From assembly GCF_902506575.1 (NCBI RefSeq), contig NZ_LR732544.1, positions 5,657,002-5,716,610 of the forward strand: a stretch of 59,609 nucleotides of DNA, given 5' to 3'. Of the stretch, positions 17,477 through 25,487 are shown one piece after another; position 1 is the stretch's first letter, and each line of letters begins with the position of its first letter. The position numbers and the translations under genes were made by a program. Under the pieces are notes generated by a model. That model saw only the letters and a list, made by a program, of their open reading frames with translations. It ran no database searches and was not told the origin of the DNA. The DNA comes from Streptomyces mexicanus (GTDB lineage Bacteria > Actinomycetota > Actinomycetes > Streptomycetales > Streptomycetaceae).

Positions 17477-19569
17477 AGATCTCCTTCCTGATCAACAACG
17501 TCTACGGCATCGGGGGCACCAACCGGACCGTCATCAACCTCGCCGAGGCGCTCTCCGTCCACCACGACGTCGAGATCGTCTCGGTGTTCCGGCGGGCCAC
17601 CACCACCAAGTTCGAGATCTCCCCGCGCGTGACGGTCCGGGCCCTGGTCGATCTGCGCCCCGGCTCCCCCGACCGCGGCGCGGCCGGCAGCGACGAGCCC
17701 AGCGACGTGGTGCCCCGGCAGGAGGAGTTCTACGCGCAGTACAGCAGGTTCACCGACGGCCGGATCATCCGGGAACTGGAGCGGACCTCCGCCGACGTGG
17801 TGGTCGGCACCCGGCCCAGCCTCAACCTGTTCGTCGCCGCCCACACCCGGGACGGCGCGCTGCGCGTCGCGCAGGAACACATGACCCACCTGGCCATCCC
17901 GCCCGCGGTACGCGCCGAGATGGCCCGCGTCTACCCACGTCTGGACGCCATCACGACCGTCACCGAGGCGGACGCGCGCTCCTTCCAGGAGAACACGCCG
18001 ATCCCCGGCATCCCCGTGATCGGCATCCCCAACAGCGTGCCCGAGCCGTCCGTCACGCCCTCCGACTGCACCCGCAAAGTCGTCGTCAGCGCCGGACGCA
18101 TGCACCGCATCAAACGGTACGACCTGCTCATCCGCGCCTTCGCCCGCCTCACCGAGGACTTCCCCGACTGGCAGCTGCGCATCTACGGCGACGGCGGGGA
18201 GGCCGGAAAACTGCGCGCCCTGGTGACCGAACTCGGCCTCACCGGCCGGGCGCTGCTCATGGGCGGCTTCTCGCCGATCGAGTCCGAGTGGGCGAAGGGC
18301 TCCATCGCCGCGGTGACCTCCAGCGCGGAGTCCTTCGGCATGACCCTGGTGGAGGCCATGCGCTGCGGGCTGCCGGTGGTCTCCACCGACTGCCCCGTCG
18401 GCCCCCGCGAGATCCTGCGGGACGGCGAGGACGGGTTCCTCGTGCCCAACGGCGAGGTCGAGGGCATCGCCTGGGGCCTGCGCCGCCTGATGGCCGACGA
18501 GTCCCTGCGCCGCACCATGGGCGCGGCCGCGCTGCGCAACGCCGCCCGCTACGACCCGGCGGCCGTCGCCGACCGCTACCTGGAGCTGTTCGCCGACGCC
18601 GCCCGCCGCCGCGCCGGCGCCGACCGCGGCTACCGCGCCCCCGCCGGCGCGCGGAAGGCGGGCGCCGACCGGCTCACCGTGCCGCCCCTCACGCTCGGCG
18701 CCGCCACCGTCGACGTCACCGCGGACGACGCGGGCTGGCTGCGGCTGTCCGCCGAGGGACCGGGCGAAGGCCGCCGGCGCTGGCAGTTCGTTTTGCGTCA
18801 CAACCCGTCCGACGGCGAGCCCCGCCCCGAGCTTCCCCTGCGCACCTCCCGCACCGCTCTGGACAACGGCGGAACCCGCTACACCGCGGTGATCACCCCG
18901 ACGGCCCTCGACGCACTCGGCGACGGCCGCTGGCAGGTGACCATGAGCACCGCCAAGTCGCAGACCGTGCACATGAAGGCAGGGCTGCGCGACACCCGGG
19001 CACTGATCGACGCGCGGGCCCGGCTGGTCGCCCGCCCGCCGACCGGCCCCGTCGTCTGGAACCTGCCGTACGCCCAGCCCAACGGGCGGCTGATGCTGCG
19101 CACGGTGCTGCGTGAGCACCATGCCGAGTGCACCGGCGTCGAGGTCGGGGAGGGGCGCATCACCGTGCGGGGCGTGCTGTGCGGAGAGCGCCGGATCGAA
19201 CCGGGCGCCCTGTTCGTCGTCAGCCGCCGTGGTCCGCGCACCCAGAACGTGTCCGTCCCCGTCCAGGTCCTGGGCCGGCAGGCCTTCCGGGCCGAGGTGC
19301 CGGTGCGACAGGTGGTCGACCGCCGACTGGAGCGCTGGGAGGACTGGGACTGGTGGCTGCAGCCGGACCCGGCCGACCGGCGCAAGGTGCGTGTGTGCCA
19401 TCTGCTGGAGGACTTCCCCGACGTCAAGGGCGCCTACGCCTACCCGTCCCTGCCGATGGTCGGCGACGAGGCCTCCCCTTATGCCGTGGTCCACCCCGCC
19501 CGCCCGGTCTGGGTACGGCCGTACTGCTCGGCCTCGGGAGCCATGGCCATGAACGTGGTCGACCGATAG
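17473..19569 (+). CDS. GT4-family glycosyltransferase with a large extra C-terminal domain
   Basis: A 698-aa two-part protein. Residues 1 to about 385 are a GT-B glycosyltransferase of family 4: an N-terminal ISFLINNVYGIGGTNRTVINLA donor/acceptor region, SAGRMHRIKRYDLLIRAFA in the second domain, and the E-x7-E retaining motif in SSAESFGMTLVEAMRCG. Residues about 400-698 form a beta-rich domain, with Trp-rich strands and many Thr/Val, that I do not recognise. It resembles the tails of teichoic-acid or polymer glycosyltransferases in character only. No membrane helices are present. GTG 17473 overlaps the upstream stop, so it is translated with the Stealth genes. It likely builds the glycan unit of the wall polymer. 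Confidence 0.78.
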   Translation: MKISFLINNVYGIGGTNRTVINLAEALSVHHDVEIVSVFRRATTTKFEISPRVTVRALVDLRPGSPDRGAAGSDEPSDVVPRQEEFYAQYSRFTDGRIIRELERTSADVVVGTRPSLNLFVAAHTRDGALRVAQEHMTHLAIPPAVRAEMARVYPRLDAITTVTEADARSFQENTPIPGIPVIGIPNSVPEPSVTPSDCTRKVVVSAGRMHRIKRYDLLIRAFARLTEDFPDWQLRIYGDGGEAGKLRALVTELGLTGRALLMGGFSPIESEWAKGSIAAVTSSAESFGMTLVEAMRCGLPVVSTDCPVGPREILRDGEDGFLVPNGEVEGIAWGLRRLMADESLRRTMGAAALRNAARYDPAAVADRYLELFADAARRRAGADRGYRAPAGARKAGADRLTVPPLTLGAATVDVTADDAGWLRLSAEGPGEGRRRWQFVLRHNPSDGEPRPELPLRTSRTALDNGGTRYTAVITPTALDALGDGRWQVTMSTAKSQTVHMKAGLRDTRALIDARARLVARPPTGPVVWNLPYAQPNGRLMLRTVLREHHAECTGVEVGEGRITVRGVLCGERRIEPGALFVVSRRGPRTQNVSVPVQVLGRQAFRAEVPVRQVVDRRLERWEDWDWWLQPDPADRRKVRVCHLLEDFPDVKGAYAYPSLPMVGDEASPYAVVHPARPVWVRPYCSASGAMAMNVVDR

Positions 19570-19582
19570 GGATGGACGAGAC

Positions 19583-20974
19583 GTGAACCGAACCATATTC
19601 GTGCTGGGCGACTCCGTGCCCGCCCCGCGGACGGAGGACGAGGCCCCCATGGCGGGCTGGGGCCAGAAGATCGAGGACCTCCTCGTCGGCCCGGTCGAGG
19701 TCGCCAACTACGCGCGCAGCGCGATGACCACCCGCAAGTACTTCACCGAACGCTTCCCGGCGATGCTCAACCGCATGAAGCGCTCGGACATCGTGCTGAT
19801 CGGCTTCGGCTGCGTCGATCACATGATCCACAACGGCACCCGCTACGTGCCGATCCCCGAGTACCGGGAACTGCTGCGGCTGTTCGCCACCTATGTGCAC
19901 CAGGAAGGGGGCATACCGGTGATGGTCACCCCCATGGCGCGGTACGCCTTCTCGGCGACCGGCGAGGTGCTCAACACGCTGGGCCACTATCCCCAGGCCA
20001 TGCGGGAGGTGGCCGACCGTCTGGGCGTCCCCCTGATCGACCTCAACCAGCGCACCACGCAGCTGTGGTCGGAGATCGGCCCGATGCGGCTGCGCCAGTA
20101 CTTCAGCTGGGTGGACGCCGGGGAGCACCCCCTGCACCCCGACGGAAGCATCGACTCCACGCACCTGAACCACACGGGTGCCTCCGAAGTGGCCCGGATC
20201 GTGGTGGCCGACCTGTGCAACCTCGGGGTGCTCGACAAGGCCGACGTGAGCGTCGAACGGCTCATGGAGCCGCCGGTGATGCCGCCGCTGTCGGGCGAGT
20301 TCACCGTCCAGACCCCCGAGGCGGCCCTGTACGCCCAGCCGGTGGGCGAGGCCCCGAGGATCACCAAGCCGGCACCGGGCGGCCTGGCCGGGCCGATGGT
20401 GAAGCTGACCGGTGCCGCCGCGCCCGGCACGCACTATCTGCTCTTCTTCGAGCAGGGCCACTACCTCGGCGGTACCGGCGTCGGCAGTGCCGGCCAGTGG
20501 TCGTGGCGGCGGTCGGTGAACTGGCCGGCCGGCGACCACGTCGTGCAGTGCGTGGGGCTGCGCGCCGACGGCTGCTCGGCGGCGGTCGAGCACCGCTTCA
20601 CCGTGCTCACCGACGTTCCCCCGCCCGTCGTGAACGGGCCGGCCGACGGCGCCTTCTCCGGGCCGCGGCCGCGCTTCTCCGGAACCGTGCGCCCCGGCGT
20701 GACGAAGATCGTCCTGCTGGAGGGGGACGTGCTCATCGGGGCGACCGGCGTGAACGACAACGGGGAATGGGCGTTCACCCACGCCCATCCCTGGCGCCCC
20801 GGTGTGCACACGGTGAATGTGATCGCCCTGTTCGGCGCCGCCGAGTCCGCGCCCACCCCCCGCACGTTCAAGGTCGTCGGCATCCCCGACGACAGCCCCA
20901 TCCGTGCGCTGGGTGCCTCCCGGCACGCCTGCGGCGACGTGTGCGAGCACCGACCGTTCGCCGGCGACTGGTGA
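19583..20974 (+). CDS. SGNH/GDSL-like esterase with two C-terminal Ig-like modules
   Basis: A 463-aa protein. Residues 1-215 form an SGNH hydrolase of the rhamnogalacturonan acetylesterase type. The nucleophile motif FVLGDS carries Ser11, GFGCVDHM lies at 74-81 (block III position), and the Asp-His pair of the catalytic triad sits in DSTH at 191-194. Residues about 270-440 hold two beta-sandwich repeats of the bacterial Ig type (TGVGSAGQWSWRRSVNWPAGDHVV and TGVNDNGEWAFTHAHPWRPGVHTV are matched halves). No signal peptide is visible, which is odd for a polysaccharide esterase. It starts 13 bases after the glycosyltransferase. Deacetylation of a glycan precursor or of the finished polymer is the likely role. 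Confidence 0.75.
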   Translation: MNRTIFVLGDSVPAPRTEDEAPMAGWGQKIEDLLVGPVEVANYARSAMTTRKYFTERFPAMLNRMKRSDIVLIGFGCVDHMIHNGTRYVPIPEYRELLRLFATYVHQEGGIPVMVTPMARYAFSATGEVLNTLGHYPQAMREVADRLGVPLIDLNQRTTQLWSEIGPMRLRQYFSWVDAGEHPLHPDGSIDSTHLNHTGASEVARIVVADLCNLGVLDKADVSVERLMEPPVMPPLSGEFTVQTPEAALYAQPVGEAPRITKPAPGGLAGPMVKLTGAAAPGTHYLLFFEQGHYLGGTGVGSAGQWSWRRSVNWPAGDHVVQCVGLRADGCSAAVEHRFTVLTDVPPPVVNGPADGAFSGPRPRFSGTVRPGVTKIVLLEGDVLIGATGVNDNGEWAFTHAHPWRPGVHTVNVIALFGAAESAPTPRTFKVVGIPDDSPIRALGASRHACGDVCEHRPFAGDW

Positions 20975-21020
20975 CGGCCGGGGGCGCTCCTGCGAGCCGA
21001 CGGGCGGAAGGGCAGGGGAC

Positions 21021-21875
21021 GTGCGGAGCAGGCTGAGGCCGTGGTGGCCCGCGGGCGCCGCGGCGGTGCTGCTCGTGGCGGCGCTCGCCGTCCCCGGCGG
21101 CAAGGACAGCTCCCCGAGCGGGCCGGGGACGGTCCGCGTCCTGCAGTACAACCTCTGCGGGGCCGCCGCGGCCTGCCCGTGGAACGCGGGCGGCTCGGGA
21201 CCCGGCACGTCCGTCGCGCGGCTGGTGCGTGAGGCGGCGCGGCTGCGACCGGACCTGATCACCGTGAACGAGATCTGTCTGACCCAGTACAGCGGTCTGA
21301 AGGACCGACTGGCCCGCGCCGGCCTGCGCATGGACGGAACGTACGCCTCCGCGCTGGACAACGTGCCGGCCTGCGGCACCAGCGGCCGCTTCGGATCGGC
21401 GGTGCTCAGCCGCGGTGACGTTCCCGACGGCCGGCAGGACTACCGCCGCTTCACGCACACCGGGGCAGAGACCTACACCGGAAAGGGCCGTACGGCGCCC
21501 GTGCACAGGGGACTGCTGTGCGCCCGCACGCGCCTGGACGGGATGCGGCTCGTGGCCTGCACGGCCCACACCTACGCCAAGGCCCCGGAACAACTGCGCG
21601 AGATCCGGGACCGGATGGCCGAGTTCCCCGCGGACCTTCCCCTGGTGCTCGCCGGGGACCTCAACCTCCCGCCCCAGGCACCGGCTCTCGCCCTTCTCAC
21701 GGATCGCTTCGTGGAGGCCGACGCCGCCCGGAGGGCCACCGCCGGCGGCCGGAAGATCGACTACGTGTTCGCCACCCGGCGCCACTTCTCCGCGCGGGAC
21801 GCGGACGTCCGCACGTTTCCCGAGTCCGATCACGCCCTGGTCCAGGGGCTGTTCGCCCGGCGGTCCGGAACCTGA
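21021..21875 (+). CDS. Secreted/membrane-anchored endonuclease-exonuclease-phosphatase (EEP) family hydrolase
   Basis: A 284-aa protein with an N-terminal hydrophobic segment (about 9-25, signal peptide or anchor after a basic RSRLR start) and a complete EEP fold. Metal and catalytic residues are in QYNLCG (Asn44), TVNEI (Glu84), AGDLN and the final SDH. The many cysteines suit an extracellular protein. EEP enzymes cut phosphodiesters in nucleic acids, phospholipids or sugar phosphates. Lying 46 bases after the SGNH gene in a locus for phosphodiester glycopolymer synthesis, it may trim that polymer outside the cell. An extracellular DNase is the alternative. The GTG 21021 start has AGGGGAC upstream. 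Confidence 0.78.
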   Translation: MRSRLRPWWPAGAAAVLLVAALAVPGGKDSSPSGPGTVRVLQYNLCGAAAACPWNAGGSGPGTSVARLVREAARLRPDLITVNEICLTQYSGLKDRLARAGLRMDGTYASALDNVPACGTSGRFGSAVLSRGDVPDGRQDYRRFTHTGAETYTGKGRTAPVHRGLLCARTRLDGMRLVACTAHTYAKAPEQLREIRDRMAEFPADLPLVLAGDLNLPPQAPALALLTDRFVEADAARRATAGGRKIDYVFATRRHFSARDADVRTFPESDHALVQGLFARRSGT

Positions 21876-21880
21876 CGAGG

Positions 21881-21908
21881 AAGGGCCCCCGCACCGGCGG
21901 GGGCCCTT
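21881..21908. terminator. Bidirectional terminator between the EEP gene and fadB
   Basis: Perfect 12-bp arms (21881-21892 and 21897-21908) with a four-base loop and flanking A/T pairs, starting five bases after the EEP stop. It lies between convergent genes and can serve both strands. Confidence 0.82.
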
Positions 21909-21926
21909 GTCACGCTCCGGCGAGCA

Positions 21927-24056
21927 CTACGCCGGGACCGAGGCCACCCCGGCCGGCAGGAACCTCTTGCCGTTGACCCGCTCGCTGACGCCCTCGCGGT
22001 CCAGGTACGGCGTGATGCCGCCCAGGTGGAAGGGCCAGCCGGCGCCGGTGATCAGGCACAGGTCGATGTCCTGGGCCTCGGCGACGACGCCCTCGTCGAG
22101 CATCAGGCCGATCTCCTGGGCGACCGCGTCCAGGACGCGGGCGCGGACCTGCTCCTCCGTCAGGACCGTGTCGCCCTGCTTGAGGAGCGCGGCGACCTCC
22201 GGGTCGAGCTCGGGCTTGCCGCTGTCGTAGACGTAGAAGCCGCGCTTGCCGGCCTCGACGACCGCCTTGAGGTTGGGGGAGACCGTGAAGCGGTCCGGGA
22301 ACGCCTGGTGCAGGGTCTGGGAGACATGCAGGCCGATCGCGGGGCCGACCAGCTCCAGCAGCACCAGCGGGGACATCGGCAGGCCCAGCGGCTCCACCGC
22401 CTTCTCCGCCACGGCCACCGGGGTGCCCTCGTCGATGACGTTCTGGATCTCGCCCATGAAGCGGGTCAGGATGCGGTTGACCACGAACGCCGGGGCGTCC
22501 TTGACCAGCACCGCGGTCTTCTTCAGCTTCTTCGCCACCGCGAAGGCCGTGGCCAGCGCCGCGTCGTCCGTCTTCTCGCCGCGGACGATCTCCAGCAGCG
22601 GCAGCACCGCGACGGGGTTGAAGAAGTGGAAGCCGACGACCCGCTCGGGGTGCTTCAGCTTCGAGGCCATCTCCGTCACGGACAGCGAGGAGGTGTTCGT
22701 CGCCAGGATCGCGTGCTCGGGCGCGACCGCCTCGACCTCCGCGAACACCTGCTGCTTGACGCCCATCTCCTCGAAGACGGCCTCGATGACGAAGTCGGCG
22801 TCCGCGAAGCCCTCCGCCTTGTCCAGGACACCGGTCACCAGCGCCTTGAGGCGGTTGGCCTTGTCCTGGTTGATCCGGCCCTTGCCGAGCAGCTTGTCGA
22901 TCTCGGCGTGGACGTAGCCGACGCCCTTGTCGATGCGCTCCTGGTCGATGTCGGTCAGGACGACCGGCACCTCCAGACGGCGCAGGAACAGCAGGGCCAG
23001 CTGGCTGGCCATCAGGCCCGCGCCGACCACGCCGACCTTGGTGACCGGGCGGGCCAGGTTCTTGTCGGGGGCGCCCGCGGGGCGCTTGCCGCGCTTCTGC
23101 ACGAGGTTGAAGGCGTAGATGCCCGCGCGCAGTTCGCCGCTCATGATCAGGTCCGCCAGGGCCTGGTCCTCGGCGTCGTACCCGGCCTGCAGGTCGCCGC
23201 TCTTGGCGGCGGCGATGATGTCCAGGGCCCGGTAGGCGGCCGGGGCCGCGCCGTGCACCTTGGAGTCGGCGATGAACCGGCCGCGCGCCACGGCCTGGTC
23301 CCAGGCCTCGCCGCGGTCGATCGCCGGGCGCTCGACCGCGATCTCGCCCTTGAGGACCGACGCCGTCCAGATCAGCGACTGCTCCAGGAAGTCCGCGCCC
23401 TCGAAGATCGCGTCCGCGATGCCGAGTTCGTAGACCTGCTTGCCCTTGAGCTGCCGGTTCTGGTTGAGGCTGTTCTCGATGATGACGGTCACGGCGTTGT
23501 CGGCGCCGATCAGGTTCGGCAGCAGGGTGCAGCCGCCCCACCCGGGCACCAGGCCGAGGAAGACCTCCGGCAGGGAGAACGCCGGGAGCGCCGCGGAGAC
23601 CGTGCGGTAGGTGCAGTGCAGGCCGACCTCGACACCGCCGCCCATGGCCGCGCCGTTGTAGTACGCGAAGCTCGGCACCGCCAGCTGCGACAGCCGCTTG
23701 AAGACGTCGTGGCCGCCCTTGCCGATGGCCAGGGCGTGCTCCCGCTCCTTCAGCAGCTCCACACCCTTGAGGTCGGCGCCGACCGCGAAGATGAACGGCT
23801 TGCCGGTGATGCCGACGCCGACGATCTCGCCGTCCGCGGCCTCCTTCTCCACCTGGTCGATCGCGGCGTTCAGGTTCGCCAGCGACGCCGGGCCGAAGGT
23901 GGTCGGCTTGGTGTGGTCCAGGCCGTTGTCCAGCGTGATCAGCGCGAAGCGGCCGGCGCCCAGCGGCAGGTCGAAGTGGCGTACGTGGGCGCTCGTGACG
24001 ACCTCGTCCGGGAACAGGTCCGAGGCCTGCTTCAACAGCTCGGCGGTGGTGCTCAC
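21927..24056 (-). CDS. fadB: Fatty-acid oxidation multifunctional protein: enoyl-CoA hydratase / 3-hydroxyacyl-CoA dehydrogenase
   Basis: A 709-aa FadB-type protein for the middle two steps of beta-oxidation. The N-terminal crotonase domain (about 1-300) has the oxyanion region GADLKG, GAAMGGGVEVG and LPEVFLGLVPGWGG with the two expected Glu residues. The C-terminal NAD domain (from about 335) begins VGVVGAGLMASQLA and includes NTSSLSVTEMA and GFHFFNPV. The start is GTG 24056, overlapping the stop of the thiolase gene, so the pair is co-translated as an alpha2-beta2 type complex. This is the usual actinobacterial fadA-fadB order. Confidence 0.93.
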   Translation of the reverse strand: MSTTAELLKQASDLFPDEVVTSAHVRHFDLPLGAGRFALITLDNGLDHTKPTTFGPASLANLNAAIDQVEKEAADGEIVGVGITGKPFIFAVGADLKGVELLKEREHALAIGKGGHDVFKRLSQLAVPSFAYYNGAAMGGGVEVGLHCTYRTVSAALPAFSLPEVFLGLVPGWGGCTLLPNLIGADNAVTVIIENSLNQNRQLKGKQVYELGIADAIFEGADFLEQSLIWTASVLKGEIAVERPAIDRGEAWDQAVARGRFIADSKVHGAAPAAYRALDIIAAAKSGDLQAGYDAEDQALADLIMSGELRAGIYAFNLVQKRGKRPAGAPDKNLARPVTKVGVVGAGLMASQLALLFLRRLEVPVVLTDIDQERIDKGVGYVHAEIDKLLGKGRINQDKANRLKALVTGVLDKAEGFADADFVIEAVFEEMGVKQQVFAEVEAVAPEHAILATNTSSLSVTEMASKLKHPERVVGFHFFNPVAVLPLLEIVRGEKTDDAALATAFAVAKKLKKTAVLVKDAPAFVVNRILTRFMGEIQNVIDEGTPVAVAEKAVEPLGLPMSPLVLLELVGPAIGLHVSQTLHQAFPDRFTVSPNLKAVVEAGKRGFYVYDSGKPELDPEVAALLKQGDTVLTEEQVRARVLDAVAQEIGLMLDEGVVAEAQDIDLCLITGAGWPFHLGGITPYLDREGVSERVNGKRFLPAGVASVPA

Positions 24057-25270
24057 TTGTCCCCCTCGAAGTGCGGGTTCTCCCAGATGACCGTCGCGCC
24101 CATGCCGAAGCCGACGCACATGGTGGTCAGGCCGTAGCGGACGTGCGGCTGCTCCTCGAACTGGCGGGCCAGCTGCGTCATCAGGCGCACACCGGAGGAG
24201 GCCAGCGGGTGGCCGAAGGCGATGGCGCCGCCGTACTGGTTGACGCGCTCGTCTTCGTCCGCGATGCCGTAGTGGTCGAGGAACGCCAGGACCTGCACGG
24301 CGAAGGCCTCGTTGATCTCGAACAGGCCGATGTCCGAGATGGACAGGCCGGCCTTGGCCAGGGCCTTCTCCGTCGCGGGGATCGGGCCGTAGCCCATGAC
24401 CTCCGGCTCCACGCCCGCGAAGGCGTAGGAGACCAGGCGCATCTTGACCGGCAGGTCGTTCTCGCGGGCGAAGTCCTCGCTCGCGACGATCGACGCGGTG
24501 GCGCCGTCGTTCAGACCGGCCGCGTTGCCCGCGGTGACCCGGCCGTGCACGCGGAACGGCGTCTTGAGGTGCGCGATGGACTCCAGCGTGGTGCCCGGGC
24601 GCATCGGCTCGTCGGCGGTGACCAGGCCCCAGCCGGTCTCGCCGCCCTCCGGGTTGGTCCGGCGCACCGAGATCGGCACCAGGTCCTGCTGGATCTTGCC
24701 GTTGGCGTACGCCTTGGCGGCCTTCTCCTGCGAGCGCACCGCGTACTCGTCGGCGCGCAGCTTGGTGATGTGCGGGAAGCGGTCGTGCAGGTTCTCCGCG
24801 GTCATGCCCATGAACAGGGCGGACTCGTCGACCAGCTTCTCGGACACGAACCGCGGGTTGGGGTCCACGCCCTCGCCCATCGGGTGGCGGCCCATGTGCT
24901 CGACACCGCCCGCGATGGCGACGTCGTAGGCGCCGAAGGCGATGGAGCCGGAGACGGTGGTGACGGCGGTCAGCGCGCCCGCGCACATGCGGTCGATCGC
25001 GTAACCGGGGACCGAGGTGGGCAGGCCCGCGAGGATGCCGGCCGTGCGCCCGATCGTCAGGCCCTGGTCGCCGATCTGCGTGGTCGCGGCGATGGCGACC
25101 TCGTCGACCTTCTTCGGGTCCAGGCCGGGGTTGCGGCGCAGCAGCTCCCGGATCGCCTTCACGACGAGGTCGTCGGCGCGGGTCTCGTGGTAGATGCCCT
25201 TCGGGCCCGCCTTGCCGAACGGGGTGCGGACGCCGTCGACGAAGACGACGTCCCTGACGGTACGAGGCAC
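24053..25270 (-). CDS. fadA: Acetyl-CoA C-acyltransferase (thiolase)
   Basis: A 405-aa thiolase that cleaves 3-ketoacyl-CoA, completing each beta-oxidation round with FadB. The nucleophilic Cys96 sits in DRMCAGALTAV, the catalytic His in GHPLASSG, and the second active-site Cys in TMCVGFGMG. The start is GTG 25270 with GGAGGAG upstream on the minus strand. It is first gene of the fadAB operon, and a 24-bp palindrome lies 45 bases before its start. Confidence 0.93.
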   Translation of the reverse strand: MPRTVRDVVFVDGVRTPFGKAGPKGIYHETRADDLVVKAIRELLRRNPGLDPKKVDEVAIAATTQIGDQGLTIGRTAGILAGLPTSVPGYAIDRMCAGALTAVTTVSGSIAFGAYDVAIAGGVEHMGRHPMGEGVDPNPRFVSEKLVDESALFMGMTAENLHDRFPHITKLRADEYAVRSQEKAAKAYANGKIQQDLVPISVRRTNPEGGETGWGLVTADEPMRPGTTLESIAHLKTPFRVHGRVTAGNAAGLNDGATASIVASEDFARENDLPVKMRLVSYAFAGVEPEVMGYGPIPATEKALAKAGLSISDIGLFEINEAFAVQVLAFLDHYGIADEDERVNQYGGAIAFGHPLASSGVRLMTQLARQFEEQPHVRYGLTTMCVGFGMGATVIWENPHFEGDK

Positions 25271-25314
25271 GATGGCTCTCCTCCAGGGTGCGGGGTGGCA
25301 CTGCTGCGGCGCGC

Positions 25315-25338
25315 AGCGCTGAGCGCGCGCTCAGCGCT
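25315..25338. promoter_or_regulatory. 24-bp perfect palindrome upstream of fadAB (candidate repressor operator)
   Basis: The arms at 25315-25326 and 25327-25338 are perfectly complementary with no spacer; the centre reads GAGCGCGCGCTC. It lies 45-68 bases upstream of the fadA start, where a promoter is expected. Length and symmetry suit a TetR-family repressor dimer pair, common regulators of fatty-acid oxidation in actinobacteria. No tetR gene is adjacent in this window. Confidence 0.5.
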
Positions 25339-25487
25339 CATGCTACTCGTGGGTAATGTCACTGCCCAGTCCCCACGCCCCAAGCGGCGAACGTCACACC
25401 CGCCGACGGCCGCGGCGCGGCCGGCTTCCACGGGCGGACCGCGGCGTACGAGGCACCGCGCCACGCGGCGGCGGAGTGCCGGGGTGC

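Noticed and set aside
17428..19707. Long minus-strand reading frame of 759 codons opposite the GT4 gene
   Set aside because: It is a GC-rich antisense shadow: low-complexity His/Gly/Val/Arg composition, no start signals, and the plus strand carries clear GT4 motifs.
22026..24137. Plus-strand frame of 703 codons opposite fadB
   Set aside because: Shadow frame rich in Arg, Leu, Asp and Gly; the minus strand encodes an unmistakable FadB.
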